Part shown: positions 26,486-38,044 of the stretch, one piece after another
Position numbering within the stretch: the stretch's first letter is position 1
How the letters are laid out: each line of letters begins with the position of its first letter
Assembly: GCA_021613335.1 (NCBI GenBank)
Contig: JAJTWR010000389.1
Location: 86,001-150,000, forward strand
Length of the DNA: 64,000 bases
Direction of reading: 5' to 3'
Source of the DNA: Whitmania pigra
Lineage: Eukaryota > Annelida > Clitellata > Hirudinida > Haemopidae
Notes under the pieces: model-generated
Told to the model about the DNA's origin: nothing
Database searches by the model: none
What the model saw: only the letters and a program-made list of their open reading frames with translations
Made by a program: the position numbers and the translations under genes

Positions 26486-29400
26486 TCATTTTAACATTAC
26501 ATAAAAACTATATATTTTATAATCACTTGGAGCCTGGTCTTCTTGACAGTCACAACAGTTTTCATGGCTGCTGTCCACTGATGTGGAACGGGTAGCCACG
26601 CTTGTGTGGGTATCATTGGATGAAGATGAATAGCTTATCTGCATGGTTGGAAACAAGTTAATAGTCGAGATGATGGTTGAAGTGATAACAGAAGTAAGCA
26701 TGCTTTGCTGCCCAAGATTATGATGACGACGATGACGATGATGATGATGATGAAGATGATTGTTACTATAAATATTATTATGAATATTTCTAAACTAATC
26801 AAATGTTATTAAAATGTCTCATTCTTTTATTGCAATTTAAATATATCAATATTAGTAATATTAATCATAACATTATTAATCGTTAACAAATGTATCGTAG
26901 CATTATTTTTTCAACCTGTGATGTATTGATACTCTTGTGTTTAGAGTTTTTTCTGGTCACGTGGCCATGCAAGTCATGTCCCGCTTCTGAAGGCACAACA
27001 CAGAATTCCTTCTCGCAACAGTTGCTAGATTTATTTTGATGTATGTTGCTATGAAAGCTTTCTTGCTGTTGTTGTTGTTGTTGTTGTTCCGGTTGTTGAT
27101 GTTGTTGTTGCTGTTGTTCCAGTTGTTCCAGTTGTCGAATGATTTTTACATCCGCATCGCGTGTTTGAAGATTCTCTTGTTGAGGCTGTTGGAGAAACTT
27201 GTTGGAATGTTGCCAGCAACAGCCGTCCTCGTGAGAAAATGTTTTCAATTTGTTCCCGCCAATCTCGGACACTCTGCGACTGTCGTCTGACGACATTTTC
27301 CTGCTGTTGTTGTTGATATTGGAGTTGTCGTGGATGACGAATTGACCGGGAAGGCTCAGTCTGTTCCTCCGCTTTGACGTGCCTTTGTCGTTCTTTGCCG
27401 TCTGGTGAAAAGTTACAATAATGATGGACGTTTGGTACTGAGTGCATTCATAAGTTAAAAGATAATTGTTTGCTGAGTGAGTTTTAAATTGTGATTTGTC
27501 AAACTTGTTATTCTTAATTGGTTAATTAAGTAACTATAATTTCAATTGAGAAAATTCTTGAAATTGGCATGAAAAGCGATAATTTTTAGCTGCTCTTGAT
27601 TTTGTTTTAAAAACTAACTAAATCACTAATTTTTAACTATCGCAGTCATCATCGCCATCAACCTCATCATCGCGTGCATCGTTCATAGCACCATGGTGAC
27701 AAATCATCATCGTCATCACATCTCGAAAAAAAAACATTTCTATCATAATCAAACAACTTCACCGCTCACCGCAGACATGTCGTTGGCGTAATAGAAAAAA
27801 TCACGATCGCAGACGACCTTCTTGTTCTTGAATTTCTTCGAAGTTAGGAAATATTTTTCCTTGTGGAAGGTTAAATCCTTTACGGCCAATCTTCCACTCG
27901 GCATGGTCTTCGTCTTCCCCTTGCATAGGGGGTCGTCCGGACCGGCCTGGGCTCCCTGTGGCTTTTTGAGGGCGAACTTGGGGATGTACATAAGGTCCGG
28001 TGGCCTACAGAGCGGTCGATGAAACTTCGCGTGTTTGGCTCTTTGGCGCCTGTTGTAGCAGGCGACGAATACGATGACGACCAGTAAGAATATGAGGAGA
28101 GTCCCGACCATCGCTGAAACGAGTACCATGAGTGAAACAGGGAAGTTGATGAGGGTGGAAAAGAAAGAAGGTGACGATTTCGAAGCCGAGCCATCCAGGT
28201 GGAAAGATCCTGACGGGTAGTACGAGGGTGAATTGTTTCCCATGGAGGAGTTGACGATGATTTTGAGCTTGCAAACGGCTGACAGTTTCGGAGTTCCCTC
28301 GTCGTGGACGATGACGTTCAACTCCTCGAGATGATCAGAATAGGATCTCAAGTCTGACGTAACGATGACGTAACCGGACCACGGATCGACGTCAAAAGGG
28401 GGAGTCGTTTTGAGCGGTTCCTCCTGCTTGGAACGAACGACTACGTAGCGCAGGTTGGCGTTTGAACCGACGTCGGCGTCTGTAGCCACCACCTGCGTGA
28501 CCTGCTTCCCGACCGGAGTTTTGCTCGACACTTGGATGGTGTCGTTGCGACCTGCCTGTGGAAAATGAATCATGGGCGTGTTGTCGTTTCTGTCCGCCAC
28601 AACGACCGTTACGGACGTAGAGGATGTTGGAACCTCGGCGCCAGAACGGTAGTCATTCCAGGCCAAGACCTTGAACGCGTACGACTGGACGACCTCTCTG
28701 TCGAGAGTAACAAGAGCCGACAGTTTTCCAGAATGTTCATCGATGGAAAACACATCGTGGAAGCGATCGATTGCAAATCTGATGCCGTTGTACGGAGAAA
28801 CGTCCCGATCTTCGGCTGTAATTTGACCGATTTCAACTCCAGGAAGCTGGTTCTCGTAGGTACCAAAGGTGAACACCGAACTGGAAAATGTCGGAACTTC
28901 GTCATCCAAGTCGAGCAGTTGGAGTCGAACAACGGCCGTGGAGAAGCGACTCGGAGATCCGTGATCTCTTGCTACTACGCTGAATTGGTAGTCCTGCTGG
29001 TATTCTCGATCCAGCGAGAGCTTTGCGTACAAATTGCCGCTTTCATGGTTCAATTCGAATAGCAAGTTTAACTCGGCGATGCTGGAATGATTGACGATGG
29101 AGTAAAACACTTTTCCATTCAATCCGTCGTCCAGATCGATTGCTTTCAACTTTCCAATTTCGCGGCCTTCTTCGTTATTCTCATGAAATTCGAAGTAATA
29201 AACATCCTCAGTAAAGCGAGGATCATTATCATTTACATCGAGGACTTTGACCTTCACCTCCTTTGAACCAATCAGAGGAGGGGTACCTTCGTCGACGCAG
29301 GTTATCAGGGCTCCTAGTTCGTCCTTGACCTCTCTGTCCAAAGAGGCAGAGGTCAGCAACTTGTACTGACCATCCTCGTTTCCGTTGAGAGGCTCGAACA

Positions 29401-30661
29401 AGAAGCTCTCGGAGTCCTGGCCAATCAACTGGCAACTCCACCTCCCTCCATCTCCTTGGTCGGGATCTTCCACCGAGACGAATGCCACAAACTCTCCAGC
29501 GGGCTGGTTCTCCATTATCTCCAGACGGACCGAAGTCGTTGCCAAGGTGATGTGAGGAGGATTGTCGTTGACATCGTCTACGTCAACAATGACGTGACAC
29601 GACGATGACATGACTTGATTCCCGCCATCTCTGGCAATGACTCTCAACTCGAAGCGGTCCTGTGTCTCATGATCCAAGCGCCTGATGACGTACAATTCTC
29701 CCGTGTCTGGTTCGATGTCGAAGTGGTGTCCTCCCCCTGCCCTCGCATCAAGGCTGTAGGTTACCCTAGCGTTCGGTCCCACATCCCCGTCCGTTGCCAC
29801 GACGACGGCCACGACGCTGCCCACTGTCACGTTCTCCCAGATTCTGATGTGCTTGAAATTCTCATGGAACAGTGGGGGATTATCGTTGGCGTCGAGGACG
29901 AAGATCCTCAGCGAAATGGTATCTGACAGGGCTGGATTGCCACCGTCGAAAACGTCGACTTGAAACTCGAACAACTCCTTGGTTTCTCGGTCCAAATGTC
30001 TCGTCAGTATCAACCGGGGGACGAAATGGCCGCTACTGCTGCTGCTGTTGTTATTGTTGTTGTTTTGTAAGGCAAATGGAAGAGCTTCTGAATGCCGGTA
30101 TCTGATCTCATATCTCTCGATGCCATACATCTGAGAGTCGGGATCGAAAGCAGCCGGGAGGACGAATCCACTTCCGACAGGTGCATCTTCTGGAATTTCC
30201 ATGATGTACGGGGAAATGGCGGCAAACTTTGGCGGGTTGTCGTTGACGTCCAAGATTGTGATGTAAACGTTGATGATTCTGAGGAAGAGAGGAATTGGAA
30301 AAATGGCAACCTGGAGATGGAGAACGCACCTGTCGATTTCCGCTTCGCAGACTTTTTCGCGGTCGATTTTCTTCGATAGGAAGATGTCGCTGGAATCGTT
30401 TCCAAGCGTAAAGTACTGGTTGCCTGGCTTCAATGATCCAAACGTTGACTTCCTTTCTGATGTCGAAGAGCGAGACAACAACACGAACCTGATTTGTTCC
30501 GATTGTCGCTGGCCGTATTCCTCCGCCAGACTCAGGGACTTTACTATGTTGGCGACCAGCATTGGCGGATTGATCTCCTCCTCCATTTCTAAATTTAGCA
30601 ACATCCCATAGGTCGACTTGATAATGATCGCCAGACCAATGAACGCTTTGAAACTAGACAT
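26486..30661 (-). CDS. Delta-type protocadherin, 7 cadherin repeats, 3 exons, 1,199 aa
   Basis: Calcium-dependent homophilic adhesion receptor. Exons (minus): 30661-27770, 27401-26916, 26707-26486, phase 0 at both joins. The start is the ATG at 30661, because the frame open further upstream has no ATG. Signal peptide MSSFKAFIGLAIIIKSTYG. EC1 contains a protocadherin-like EEEINPPMLVANIVKSLSL and ends in ILDVNDNPP. EC2 to EC7 follow, most with DxNDNxP linkers (LDANDNPPLF, VNDNPPHI, VNDNDPRF, LDDEVPTF, RNDNTPMI) and DRE motifs. One membrane helix (VSLMVLVSAMVGTLLIFLLV) precedes the basic NRRQRAKHAKF. The whole ectodomain in one exon is usual for protocadherins. The tail is about 350 residues; exon 2 opens TAKNDKGTSKRRNRLSLPGQ and holds polyglutamine runs, exon 3 is Ser/Thr-rich and ends YKIYSFYVMLK. 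The ectodomain is certain; the two small tail exons rest on splice signals and phase only. If the first donor is not used the frame ends after GEVV. Confidence 0.85.
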
Positions 30662-32324
30662 AATATTCCTCTCCGTATTCGCAGAACTGAAAATAGTAAA
30701 CAAAGCCGTTTCCCCTGACAACTACAACAATAACAACAAAACAACGACAGCAGCAACAACTCGATTTTTGTCAGCACACTGTTATTTTCATAATGATTGT
30801 CTTTCGGAGGTGGTTATCTCGATTCGAAACGGAAAGAAAAGAAATTCAAGAGTTGATGAGATGTAAGCAAGATGCCAGCTTCGCTTTTATATCCAGCCTT
30901 CCAGGTAATTGCAAAGCTGGAAAACTTTTGCTGCTGCGAGATGATAAACGGACGGAGAGAGGAATGAAAGAGAGAAGGAGAAGAAAATCAAGAGGGATGG
31001 GTAATGAGCCTTATTATAGTCTGTAATTGGTTCCCATTGGCTCCTATTAATTAGTTTAACTTGTTCTCATACATAATCATCATCAATTTCTTCAGGTAAA
31101 CATGAAAACATGTTTTCACAAATTAAAAAAAAATAAAAATAAACAAGTGAGCACAGAAACGAATGAAAATCACGGAGAACCATACGTCGGTTTAGTGGAA
31201 GATGCTCAGAGGATGAAACTCATCCTGCTAATTAGAAACATGTGCTCGTTTTTTAGGCCAGGAGTGTTTCATCAATCCGATGATGCTGCATGGAAAGATC
31301 ATCACTCGACACTTATTTTCCTTTCCAAATCACATCATCGGTGCAAACAACCGAAGCTCTCTCCAGCCAATTCCACAACCACTGAAAGCTGAGAGTCGGG
31401 TCTGCGGGGAATCCATCTTAACAAGGATAATTGCTGGCAAACTATACCGTTACTTTTCATTAGGCAATTGTTGGGCCTCAATTAGCCTTGAGAATGTAAT
31501 TAGGTTATTATGTTGTTTATGAGCTCGGGAAATTTTTTTTTAATATTTATTTTCCCTGCGCACCAGTAAAAGGGGTTTTTTCTTGTGACAAAGATTTTCA
31601 ATTTTCATTTTTAAATTTTAGATGGAGCAGCTGGTTTTAGTTTTAGCGAAAATACAAAAATGGCGCCCATAAATTGAGCCAACCACAAACTTTCACAGGT
31701 TATAAATTTAGCAGAATGTGTTTAATTAAATTTTATAAAATAAATACTCTCACGTGAATTACTAATCGCCAAATTAGTTTACAGAAATACCGTCAATTAA
31801 GGAGTGGAATTGTATCTTAATTTTTAAGGAGTGAAATTGCATCGTTATTTTTTTTTCATCGTGAACTTTCATCTTTGAACTTTGAAATGAGTAGCAGGAG
31901 ATAGCGAGAAACGATAAAATTCCCTGAACTTTATGACCTGTTGCCAGGAGTGCTTGAACTACGCACCCATCATTCATTCACAGGTTCGCTCCTCTCATTA
32001 ATCCATTCACGCTCACTCAAATTCATCCACTCATTCACCCATTCATCCGCACTTCAATCATTCATTGACTCAATCATTCACTTTCCTAAAGACATATCCA
32101 AAGATCCTTTCGTTTACTCAGTCCATACATAGCTCCGTATTAGAAAATTAAATGTTAGATTTTAAGAATGTGATTTTAGTTTATATAATAACATGGGAGG
32201 TTAACATGAATCAAGCAAATCTTGGTTATCAATTAATTAATATTAGCTATTATTTTCAATCAATTAATAACTAGAGCAATAGTGAAGTTTGTTCAGAAAG
32301 CTTTATTTTTATTTATTATTTATT
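30662..32324. other. Intergenic, protocadherin promoter side to U1 array
   Basis: The protocadherin 5' UTR and promoter should lie in about 30662-31050 (minus). A CATTCA-rich stretch lies at about 31965-32090. No gene or RNA recognised. Confidence 0.5.
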
Positions 32325-32391
32325 TACAAAAGTAACACCTCAGTTATGATTCGTCAAGGTCTACATATGTGGTGTAAAACAGGGCAATAGC

Positions 32392-32553
32392 ATACTTACT
32401 TGGTGCAGGGGACTCGTGATCAGGAAGGCGTTTCCCCCAGGGGGAGGCTAGCCCATTGCAGTGAGGGTTGGATGAACCATGCGATTACCCCAATAGGGGT
32501 AAATCGGGCGCGTAATATTTTAGTGTTGGGATTTGCGTTCGCGCATTTCCCTA
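32392..32553 (+). ncRNA. RNU1: U1 snRNA, copy 1
   Basis: U1 RNA of the spliceosome, which pairs with 5' splice sites. Seen here: 5' end ATACTTACTTGG (canonical is ATACTTACCTGG, so C9 is U); stem-loop I with GATCAGGAAG, matching the U1-70K loop GAUCANGAAG; stem-loop II with ATTGCAGTG, where U1A usually needs AUUGCAC; stem-loop III TTACCCCAATAGGGGTAA; Sm-type site ATATTTTAG; stem-loop IV TTTGCGTTCGCGCA. Its upstream element reads CTACATAT, unlike the TATA-bearing type A copies. The divergent flank suggests this is the oldest or edge copy. Confidence 0.93.
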
Positions 32554-32776
32554 GTAATAACAAAAGATAATTAAACCCCAAAATAATATATGATTTCCCA
32601 CAGTTTTTTTTGGTCAAAGAATTTTCTTCAAACTTTATTATTTCGTAAGCTTTAGTTTTATTTGTTTATAGTCTGTGTGTGTATTTTGTTAACATGCATC
32701 AAATTCATTTACAAAAACAACACCCCAATTTTGATTCGTCAAGGTCTATAAATGTGGTGTAAAACAGGGCAATAGC

Positions 32777-32938
32777 ATACTTACTTGGTGCAGGGGACTC
32801 GTGATCAGGAAGGCGTTTCCCCCAGGGGGAGGCTAGCCCATTGCACTGAGGGTTGGATGAACCATGCGATTACCCCAAGAGGGGTAAATCGGGCGCGTAA
32901 TATTTTAGTGTTGGGATTTGCGTTCGCGCATTTCCCTA
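32777..32938 (+). ncRNA. RNU1: U1 snRNA, copy 2 (type A)
   Basis: Same fold as copy 1 with ATTGCACTG in stem-loop II (intact U1A core), Sm-type site ATATTTTAG, and CTATAAAT about 30 bp upstream. 5' end has U at position 9. Confidence 0.95.
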
Positions 32939-33161
32939 GTAATAACAAAAGATAATTAAACCCCAAAATAATATATGATTTCCCACAGTTTTTTTTGGTC
33001 AAAGAATTTACCTCAAACTTAGTTATTTCGTAAGCTTTAGTTTTATTTGTTTATAGTCTGTGTGTGTATTTTGTTAACATGCATCAAATTCATTTACAAA
33101 AACAACACCCCAATTTTGATTCGTCAAGGTCTATAAATGTGGTGTAAAACAGGGCAATAGC

Positions 33162-33323
33162 ATACTTACTTGGTGCAGGGGACTCGTGATCAGGAAGGCG
33201 TTTCCCCCAGGGGGAGGCTAACCCATTGCACTGAGGGTTGGATGAACCCTGCGATTACCCCAAGAGGGGTAAATCGGGCGCGTAATATTTGAGTGTTGGG
33301 TTTTGCGTTCGCGCATTTCCCTA
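33162..33323 (+). ncRNA. RNU1: U1 snRNA, copy 3 (type A)
   Basis: First copy with Sm-type site ATATTTGAG and stem-loop IV GGGTTTTGCGTTCG. Stem-loop II ATTGCACTG. 5' end has U at position 9. Confidence 0.95.
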
Positions 33324-33546
33324 GTAATAACAAAAGATAATTAAACACCAAAATAATATATGATTTCCCACAGTTTTTTTTGGTCAAAAAATTTTCTTCA
33401 AACTTAATTATTTCGTAAGCTTTAGTTTTATTTATTTATAGTCTGTGTATGTATTTTGTTAACATACGTTGAATTCATTTACAAAAACAACACCCCAATT
33501 TTGATTCGTCAAGGTCTATAAATGTGGTGTAAAACAGGGCAATAGC

Positions 33547-33708
33547 ATACTTACTTGGTGCAGGGGACTCGTGATCAGGAAGGCGTTTCCCCCAGGGGGA
33601 GGCTAGCCCATTGCAGTGAGGGTTGGATGAACCCTGCGATTGCCCCAAGAGGGGTAAATCGGGCGCGTAATATTTTAGTGTTGGGATTTGCGTTCGCGCA
33701 TTTCCCTA
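33547..33708 (+). ncRNA. RNU1: U1 snRNA, copy 4 (type A)
   Basis: Like copy 2 in the Sm site (ATATTTTAG), but shares the ATTGCAGTG change in stem-loop II with copy 1, and has GATTGCCCC in place of GATTACCCC in the stem-loop III arm. 5' end has U at position 9. Confidence 0.93.
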
Positions 33709-33931
33709 GTAATAACAAAAGATAATTAAACCCCAAAATAATATATGATTTCCCACAGTTTTTTTTGGTCAAAGAATTTTCTTCAAACTTAGTTATTTCG
33801 TAAGCTTTAGTTTTATTTATTTATAGTCTGTGTATGTATTTTATTAACATACGTTGAATTCATTTACAAAAACAACACCCCAATTTTGATTCGTCAAGGT
33901 CTATAAATGTGGTGTAAAACAGGGCAATAGC

Positions 33932-34092
33932 ATACTTACTTGGTGCAGGGGACTCGTGATCAGGAAGGCGTTTCCCCCAGGGGGAGGCTAGCCCATTGCA
34001 CTGAGGGTTGGATGAACCCTGCGATTACCCCAAGAGGGGTAAATCGGGCGCGTAATATTTGAGTGTTGGGATTGCGTTCGCGCATTTCCCTA
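33932..34092 (+). ncRNA. RNU1: U1 snRNA, copy 5 (type A, 1-nt deletion)
   Basis: Stem-loop IV reads GGGATTGCG, one T shorter than copy 2, unbalancing the internal loop. This deletion also makes the step to the next copy 384 rather than 385 bp. Otherwise intact, Sm ATATTTGAG. Confidence 0.92.
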
Positions 34093-34315
34093 GTAATAAC
34101 AAAAGATAATTAAACCCCAAAATAATATATGATTTCCCACAGTTTTTTTTGGTCAAAAAATTTTCTTCAAACTTAGTTATTTCGTAAGCTTTAGTTTTAT
34201 TTGTTTATAGTCTGTGTGTGTATTTTGTTAACATGCATCAAATTCATTTACAAAAACAACACCCCAATTTTGATTCGTCAAGGACTATAAATGTGGTGTA
34301 AAACAGGGCAATAAC

Positions 34316-34477
34316 ATACTTACTTGGTGCAGGGGACTCGTGATCAGGAAGGCGTTTCCCCCAGGGGGAGGCTAACCCATTGCACTGAGGGTTGGATGAA
34401 CCCTGCGATTACCCCAAGAGGGGTAAATCGGGCGCGTAATATTTGAGTGTTGGGTTTTGCGTTCGCGCATTTCCCTG
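34316..34477 (+). ncRNA. RNU1: U1 snRNA, copy 6 (type A)
   Basis: Intact; from here on the gene ends CCCTGG instead of CCCTAG. Upstream element AGGACTATAAAT. 5' end has U at position 9. Confidence 0.95.
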
Positions 34478-34700
34478 GTAATAACAAAAGATAATTAAAC
34501 ACCAAAATAATATATGATTTCCCACAGTTTTTTTTGGTCAAAGAATTTTCTTCAAACTTAATTATTTCGTAAGCTTTAGTTTTATTTATTTGTAGTCTGT
34601 GTATGTATTTTATTAACATACGTTGAATTCATTTACAAAAACAACACCCCAGTTTTGATTTGTCAAGGACTATAAATGTGGTGTAAAACAGGGCAATAAC

Positions 34701-34862
34701 ATACTTACTTGGTGCAGGGGACTCGTGATCAGGAAGGCGTTTCCCCCAGGGGGAGGCTAACCCATTGCACTGAGGATTGGATGAACCCTGCGATTACCCC
34801 AAGAGGGGTAAATCGGGCGCGTAATATTTGAGTGTTGGGTTTTGCGTTCGCGCATTTCCCTG
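34701..34862 (+). ncRNA. RNU1: U1 snRNA, copy 7 (type A)
   Basis: Intact, with GAGGATTGG in stem-loop II where most copies have GAGGGTTGG. 5' end has U at position 9. Confidence 0.95.
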
Positions 34863-35085
34863 GTAATAACAAAAGATAATTAAACACCAAAATAATATAT
34901 GATTTCCCACAGTTTTTTTTGGTCAAAAAATTTTCTTCAAACTTAATTATTTCGTAAGCTTTAGTTTTATTTATTTGTAGTCTGTGTATGTATTTTGTTA
35001 ACATACGTTGAATTCATTTACAAAAACAACACCCCAATTTTGATTCGTCAAGGACTATAAATGTGGTGTAAAACAGGGCAATAAC

Positions 35086-35247
35086 ATACTTACTTGGTGC
35101 AGGGGACTCGTGATCAGGAAGGCGTTTCCCCCAGGGGGAGGCTAACCCATTGCACTGAGGATTGGATGAACCCTGCGATTACCCCAAGAGGGGTAAATCG
35201 GGCGCGTAATATTTGAGTGTTGGGTTTTGCGTTCGCGCATTTCCCTG
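35086..35247 (+). ncRNA. RNU1: U1 snRNA, copy 8 (type A)
   Basis: Shares the GAGGATTGG change with copy 7, showing the two are sister copies. 5' end has U at position 9. Confidence 0.95.
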
Positions 35248-35470
35248 GTAATAACAAAAGATAATTAAACACCAAAATAATATATGATTTCCCACAGTTT
35301 TTTTTGGTCAAAGAATTTTCTTCAAACTTAATTATTTCGTAAGATTTAGTTTTATTTGTTTATAGTCTGTGTATGTATTTTGTTAACATACATCAAATTC
35401 ATTTACAAAAACAACACCCCAGTTTTGATTTGTCAAGGACTATAAATGTGGTGTAAAACAGGGCAATAGC

Positions 35471-35632
35471 ATACTTACTTGGTGCAGGGGACTCGTGATC
35501 AGGAAGGCGTTTCCCCCAGGGGGAGGCTAACCCATTGCACTGAGGGTTGGATGAACCCTGCGATTACCCCAAGAGGGGTAAATCGAGCGCGTAATATTTG
35601 AGTGTTGGGTTTTGCGTTCGCGCATTTCCCTG
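35471..35632 (+). ncRNA. RNU1: U1 snRNA, copy 9 (type A)
   Basis: Intact apart from AATCGAGCGC for AATCGGGCGC after stem-loop III. 5' end has U at position 9. Confidence 0.95.
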
Positions 35633-35855
35633 GTAATAACAAAAGATAATTAAACACCAAAATAATATATGATTTCCCACAGTTTTTTTTGGTCAAAGAA
35701 TTTTCTTCAAACTTAATTATTTTGTAAGCTTTAGTTTTATTTATTTGTAGTCTGTGTATGTATTTTATTAACATACGTTGAATTCATTTACAAAAACAAC
35801 ACCCCAATTTTGATTCGTCAAGGTCTATAAATGTGGTGTAAAACAGGGCAATAGC

Positions 35856-36017
35856 ATACTTACTTGGTGCAGGGGACTCGTGATCAGGAAGGCGTTTCCC
35901 CCAGGGGGAGGCTAACCCATTGCACTGAGGGTTGGATGAACCCTGCGATTACCCCAAGAGGGGTAAATCGGGCGCGTAATATTTGAGTGTTGGGTTTTGC
36001 GTTCGCGCATTTCCCTG
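35856..36017 (+). ncRNA. RNU1: U1 snRNA, copy 10 (type A)
   Basis: Intact; the last copy before the retroposon. 5' end has U at position 9. Confidence 0.95.
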
Positions 36018-36164
36018 GTAATAACAAAAGATAATTAAACACCAAAATAATATATGATTTCCCACAGTTTTTTTTGGTCAAAGAATTTTCTTCAAACTTA
36101 ATTATTTTGTAAGCTTTAGTTTTATTTATTTGTAGTCTGTGTATGTATTTTATTAACATACGTT

Positions 36165-36242
36165 GAATTCATTTACAAAAACAACACCCCAATTTTGATT
36201 CGTCAAGGTCTATAAATGTGGTGTAAAACAGGGCAATAACAT
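36165..36242 (+). promoter_or_regulatory. Orphan U1 promoter left of the retroposon
   Basis: Complete copy of the upstream region (GATTCGTCAAGGTCTATAAA and GGGCAATAACAT) that should drive copy 11, now followed by inserted DNA instead of a U1 gene. Confidence 0.75.
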
Positions 36243-36490
36243 AAAAAACTTCTGGTAGTTCAAGCCATGTTGCGGGCTTGTCATCAATTTCTAGTTTTTC
36301 TAGGTTCTCCAGCGGAGGACGTTGATGTAAAGCTATTTTTGTAAACTAGGGGTGCCTGGACTTGTCCTGACTACTCCGGCGCGTTGACCCGGTATTGCAG
36401 TACAACCGGGAACGGCTTTGAAACTGAGCAGGTAGTCCTGCTCCGTCCTAATCATCTAGTTATGCAATGGACGTTAATTAAAACACACAC
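36243..36490 (+). mobile_element. Retroposon inserted at the 5' end of U1 copy 11
   Basis: 248 bp absent from every other unit, flanked by a perfect 15-bp direct repeat ACAGGGCAATAACAT (36228-36242 and 36491-36505), the target-site duplication. It ends in GCAATGGACGTTAATTAAAA followed by a short CA repeat. The 3' end matches the tail of the SINE at 6882-6985 (ATCATCTAGTTATGCAATGG against ATCACCTGGCTATGCAACGG). It has no pol III boxes that I can see, so I read it as a 5'-truncated LINE 3' end whose tail the SINE shares; a longer SINE is the alternative. Confidence 0.85.
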
Positions 36491-36503
36491 ACAGGGCAAT
36501 AAC

Positions 36504-36665
36504 ATACTTACTTGGTGCAGGGGACTCGTGATCAGGAAGGCGTTTCCCCCAGGGGGAGGCTAACCCATTGCACTGAGGGTTGGATGAACCCTGCAATTAC
36601 CCCAAGAGGGGTAAATCGGGCGCGTAATATTTGAGTGTTGGGTTTTGCGTTCGCGCATTTCCCTG
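36504..36665 (+). ncRNA. RNU1: U1 snRNA, copy 11 (type A, promoter displaced)
   Basis: The RNA-coding part is complete, but only the 15 bp of target duplication remain of its own promoter, the rest lying 263 bp further upstream. CTGCAATTACC replaces CTGCGATTACC at the stem-loop II/III junction. Probably silent. Confidence 0.9.
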
Positions 36666-36888
36666 GTAATAACAAAAGATAATTAAACACCAAAATAATA
36701 TATGATTTCCCACAGTTTTTTTTGGTCAAAGAATTTTCTTCAAACTTAATTATTTCGTAAGATTTAGTTTTATTTATTTATAGTCTGTGTATGTATTTTG
36801 TTAACATGCATCAAATTCATTTACAAAAACAACACCCCAATTTTGATTCGTCAAGGTCTATAAATGTGGTGTAAAACAGGGCAATAGC

Positions 36889-37050
36889 ATACTTACTTGG
36901 TGCAGGGGACTCGTGATCAGGAAGGCGTTTCCCCCAGGGGGAGGCTAACCCATTGCACTGAGGGTTGGATGAACCCTGCGATTACCCCAAGAGGGGTAAA
37001 TCGGGCGCGTAATATTTGAGTGTTGGGTTTTGCGTTCGCGCATTTCCCTG
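36889..37050 (+). ncRNA. RNU1: U1 snRNA, copy 12 (type A)
   Basis: Intact; first member of the A/B higher-order repeat. Sm ATATTTGAG, upstream CTATAAAT. Confidence 0.95.
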
Positions 37051-37273
37051 GTAATAACAAAAGATAATTAAACACCAAAATAATATATGATTTCCCACAG
37101 TTTTTTTTGGTCAAAGAATTTTCTTCAAACTTAATTATTTCGTAAGCTTTAGTTTTATTTATTTGTTGTCTGTGTATGTATTTTATTAACATACATTGAA
37201 TTCATTTACAAAAACAACACCCCAGTTTTGATTCGTCAAGGTCTACAAATGTGGTGTAAAACAGGGCAATAGC

Positions 37274-37436
37274 ATACTTACTTGGTGCAGGGGACTCGTG
37301 ATCAGGAAGGCGTCTCCCCCAGGGGGAGGCTAGCCCATTGCACTGAGGGTTAGATGAACCCTGCGATTACCCCAAGGAGGGGTAAATCGGGCGCGTAATT
37401 TTTTCGTATGGGGATCTGCGTTCGCGCATTTCCCTG
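37274..37436 (+). ncRNA. RNU1: U1 snRNA, copy 13 (type B)
   Basis: Type B: GCGTCTCCCCC in stem-loop I, GGTTAGATG in stem-loop II, CCCCAAGGAGGGG in stem-loop III, Sm-type site AATTTTTTCG, stem-loop IV GGGGATCTGCG. The upstream element is CTACAAAT, with no TATA. 5' end still has U at position 9. Confidence 0.95.
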
Positions 37437-37659
37437 GTAATAACAAAAGATAATTAAACACCAAAATAATATATGATTTCCCACAGTTTTTTTTGGTCAA
37501 AGAATTTTCTTCAAACTTTATTATTTCGTAAGCTATAGTTTTATTTATTTGTAGTCTGTGTATGTATTTTATTAACATACGTTGAATTCATTTACAAAAA
37601 CAACACCCCAATTTTGATTCGTCAAGGTCTATAAATGTGGTGTAAAACAGGGCAATAAC

Positions 37660-37821
37660 ATACTTACTTGGTGCAGGGGACTCGTGATCAGGAAGGCGTT
37701 TCCCCCAGGGGGAGGCTAACCCATTGCACTGAGGGTTGGATGAACCCTGCGATTACCCCAAGAGGGGTAAATCGGGCGCGTAATATTTGAGTGTTGGGTT
37801 TTGCGTTCGCGCATTTCCCTG
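37660..37821 (+). ncRNA. RNU1: U1 snRNA, copy 14 (type A)
   Basis: Second A gene of the 771-bp higher-order repeat; RNA region as in copy 12. Confidence 0.95.
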
Positions 37822-38044
37822 GTAATAACAAAAGATAATTAAACACCAAAATAATATATGATTTCCTACAGTTTTTTTTGGTCAAAGAATTTTCTTCAAA
37901 CTTAATTATTTCGTAAGCTTTAGTTTTATTTATTTGTTGTCTGTGTATGTATTTTATTAACATACATTGAATTCATTTACAAAAACAACACCCCAGTTTT
38001 GATTCGTCAAGGTCTACAAATGTGGTGTAAAACAGGGCAATAGC

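Noticed and set aside
27049..27447. Gln-rich minus-strand frame overlapping the second protocadherin exon
   Set aside because: Shadow frame; the phase that joins exon 1 and exon 3 is the one starting TAKNDKG.
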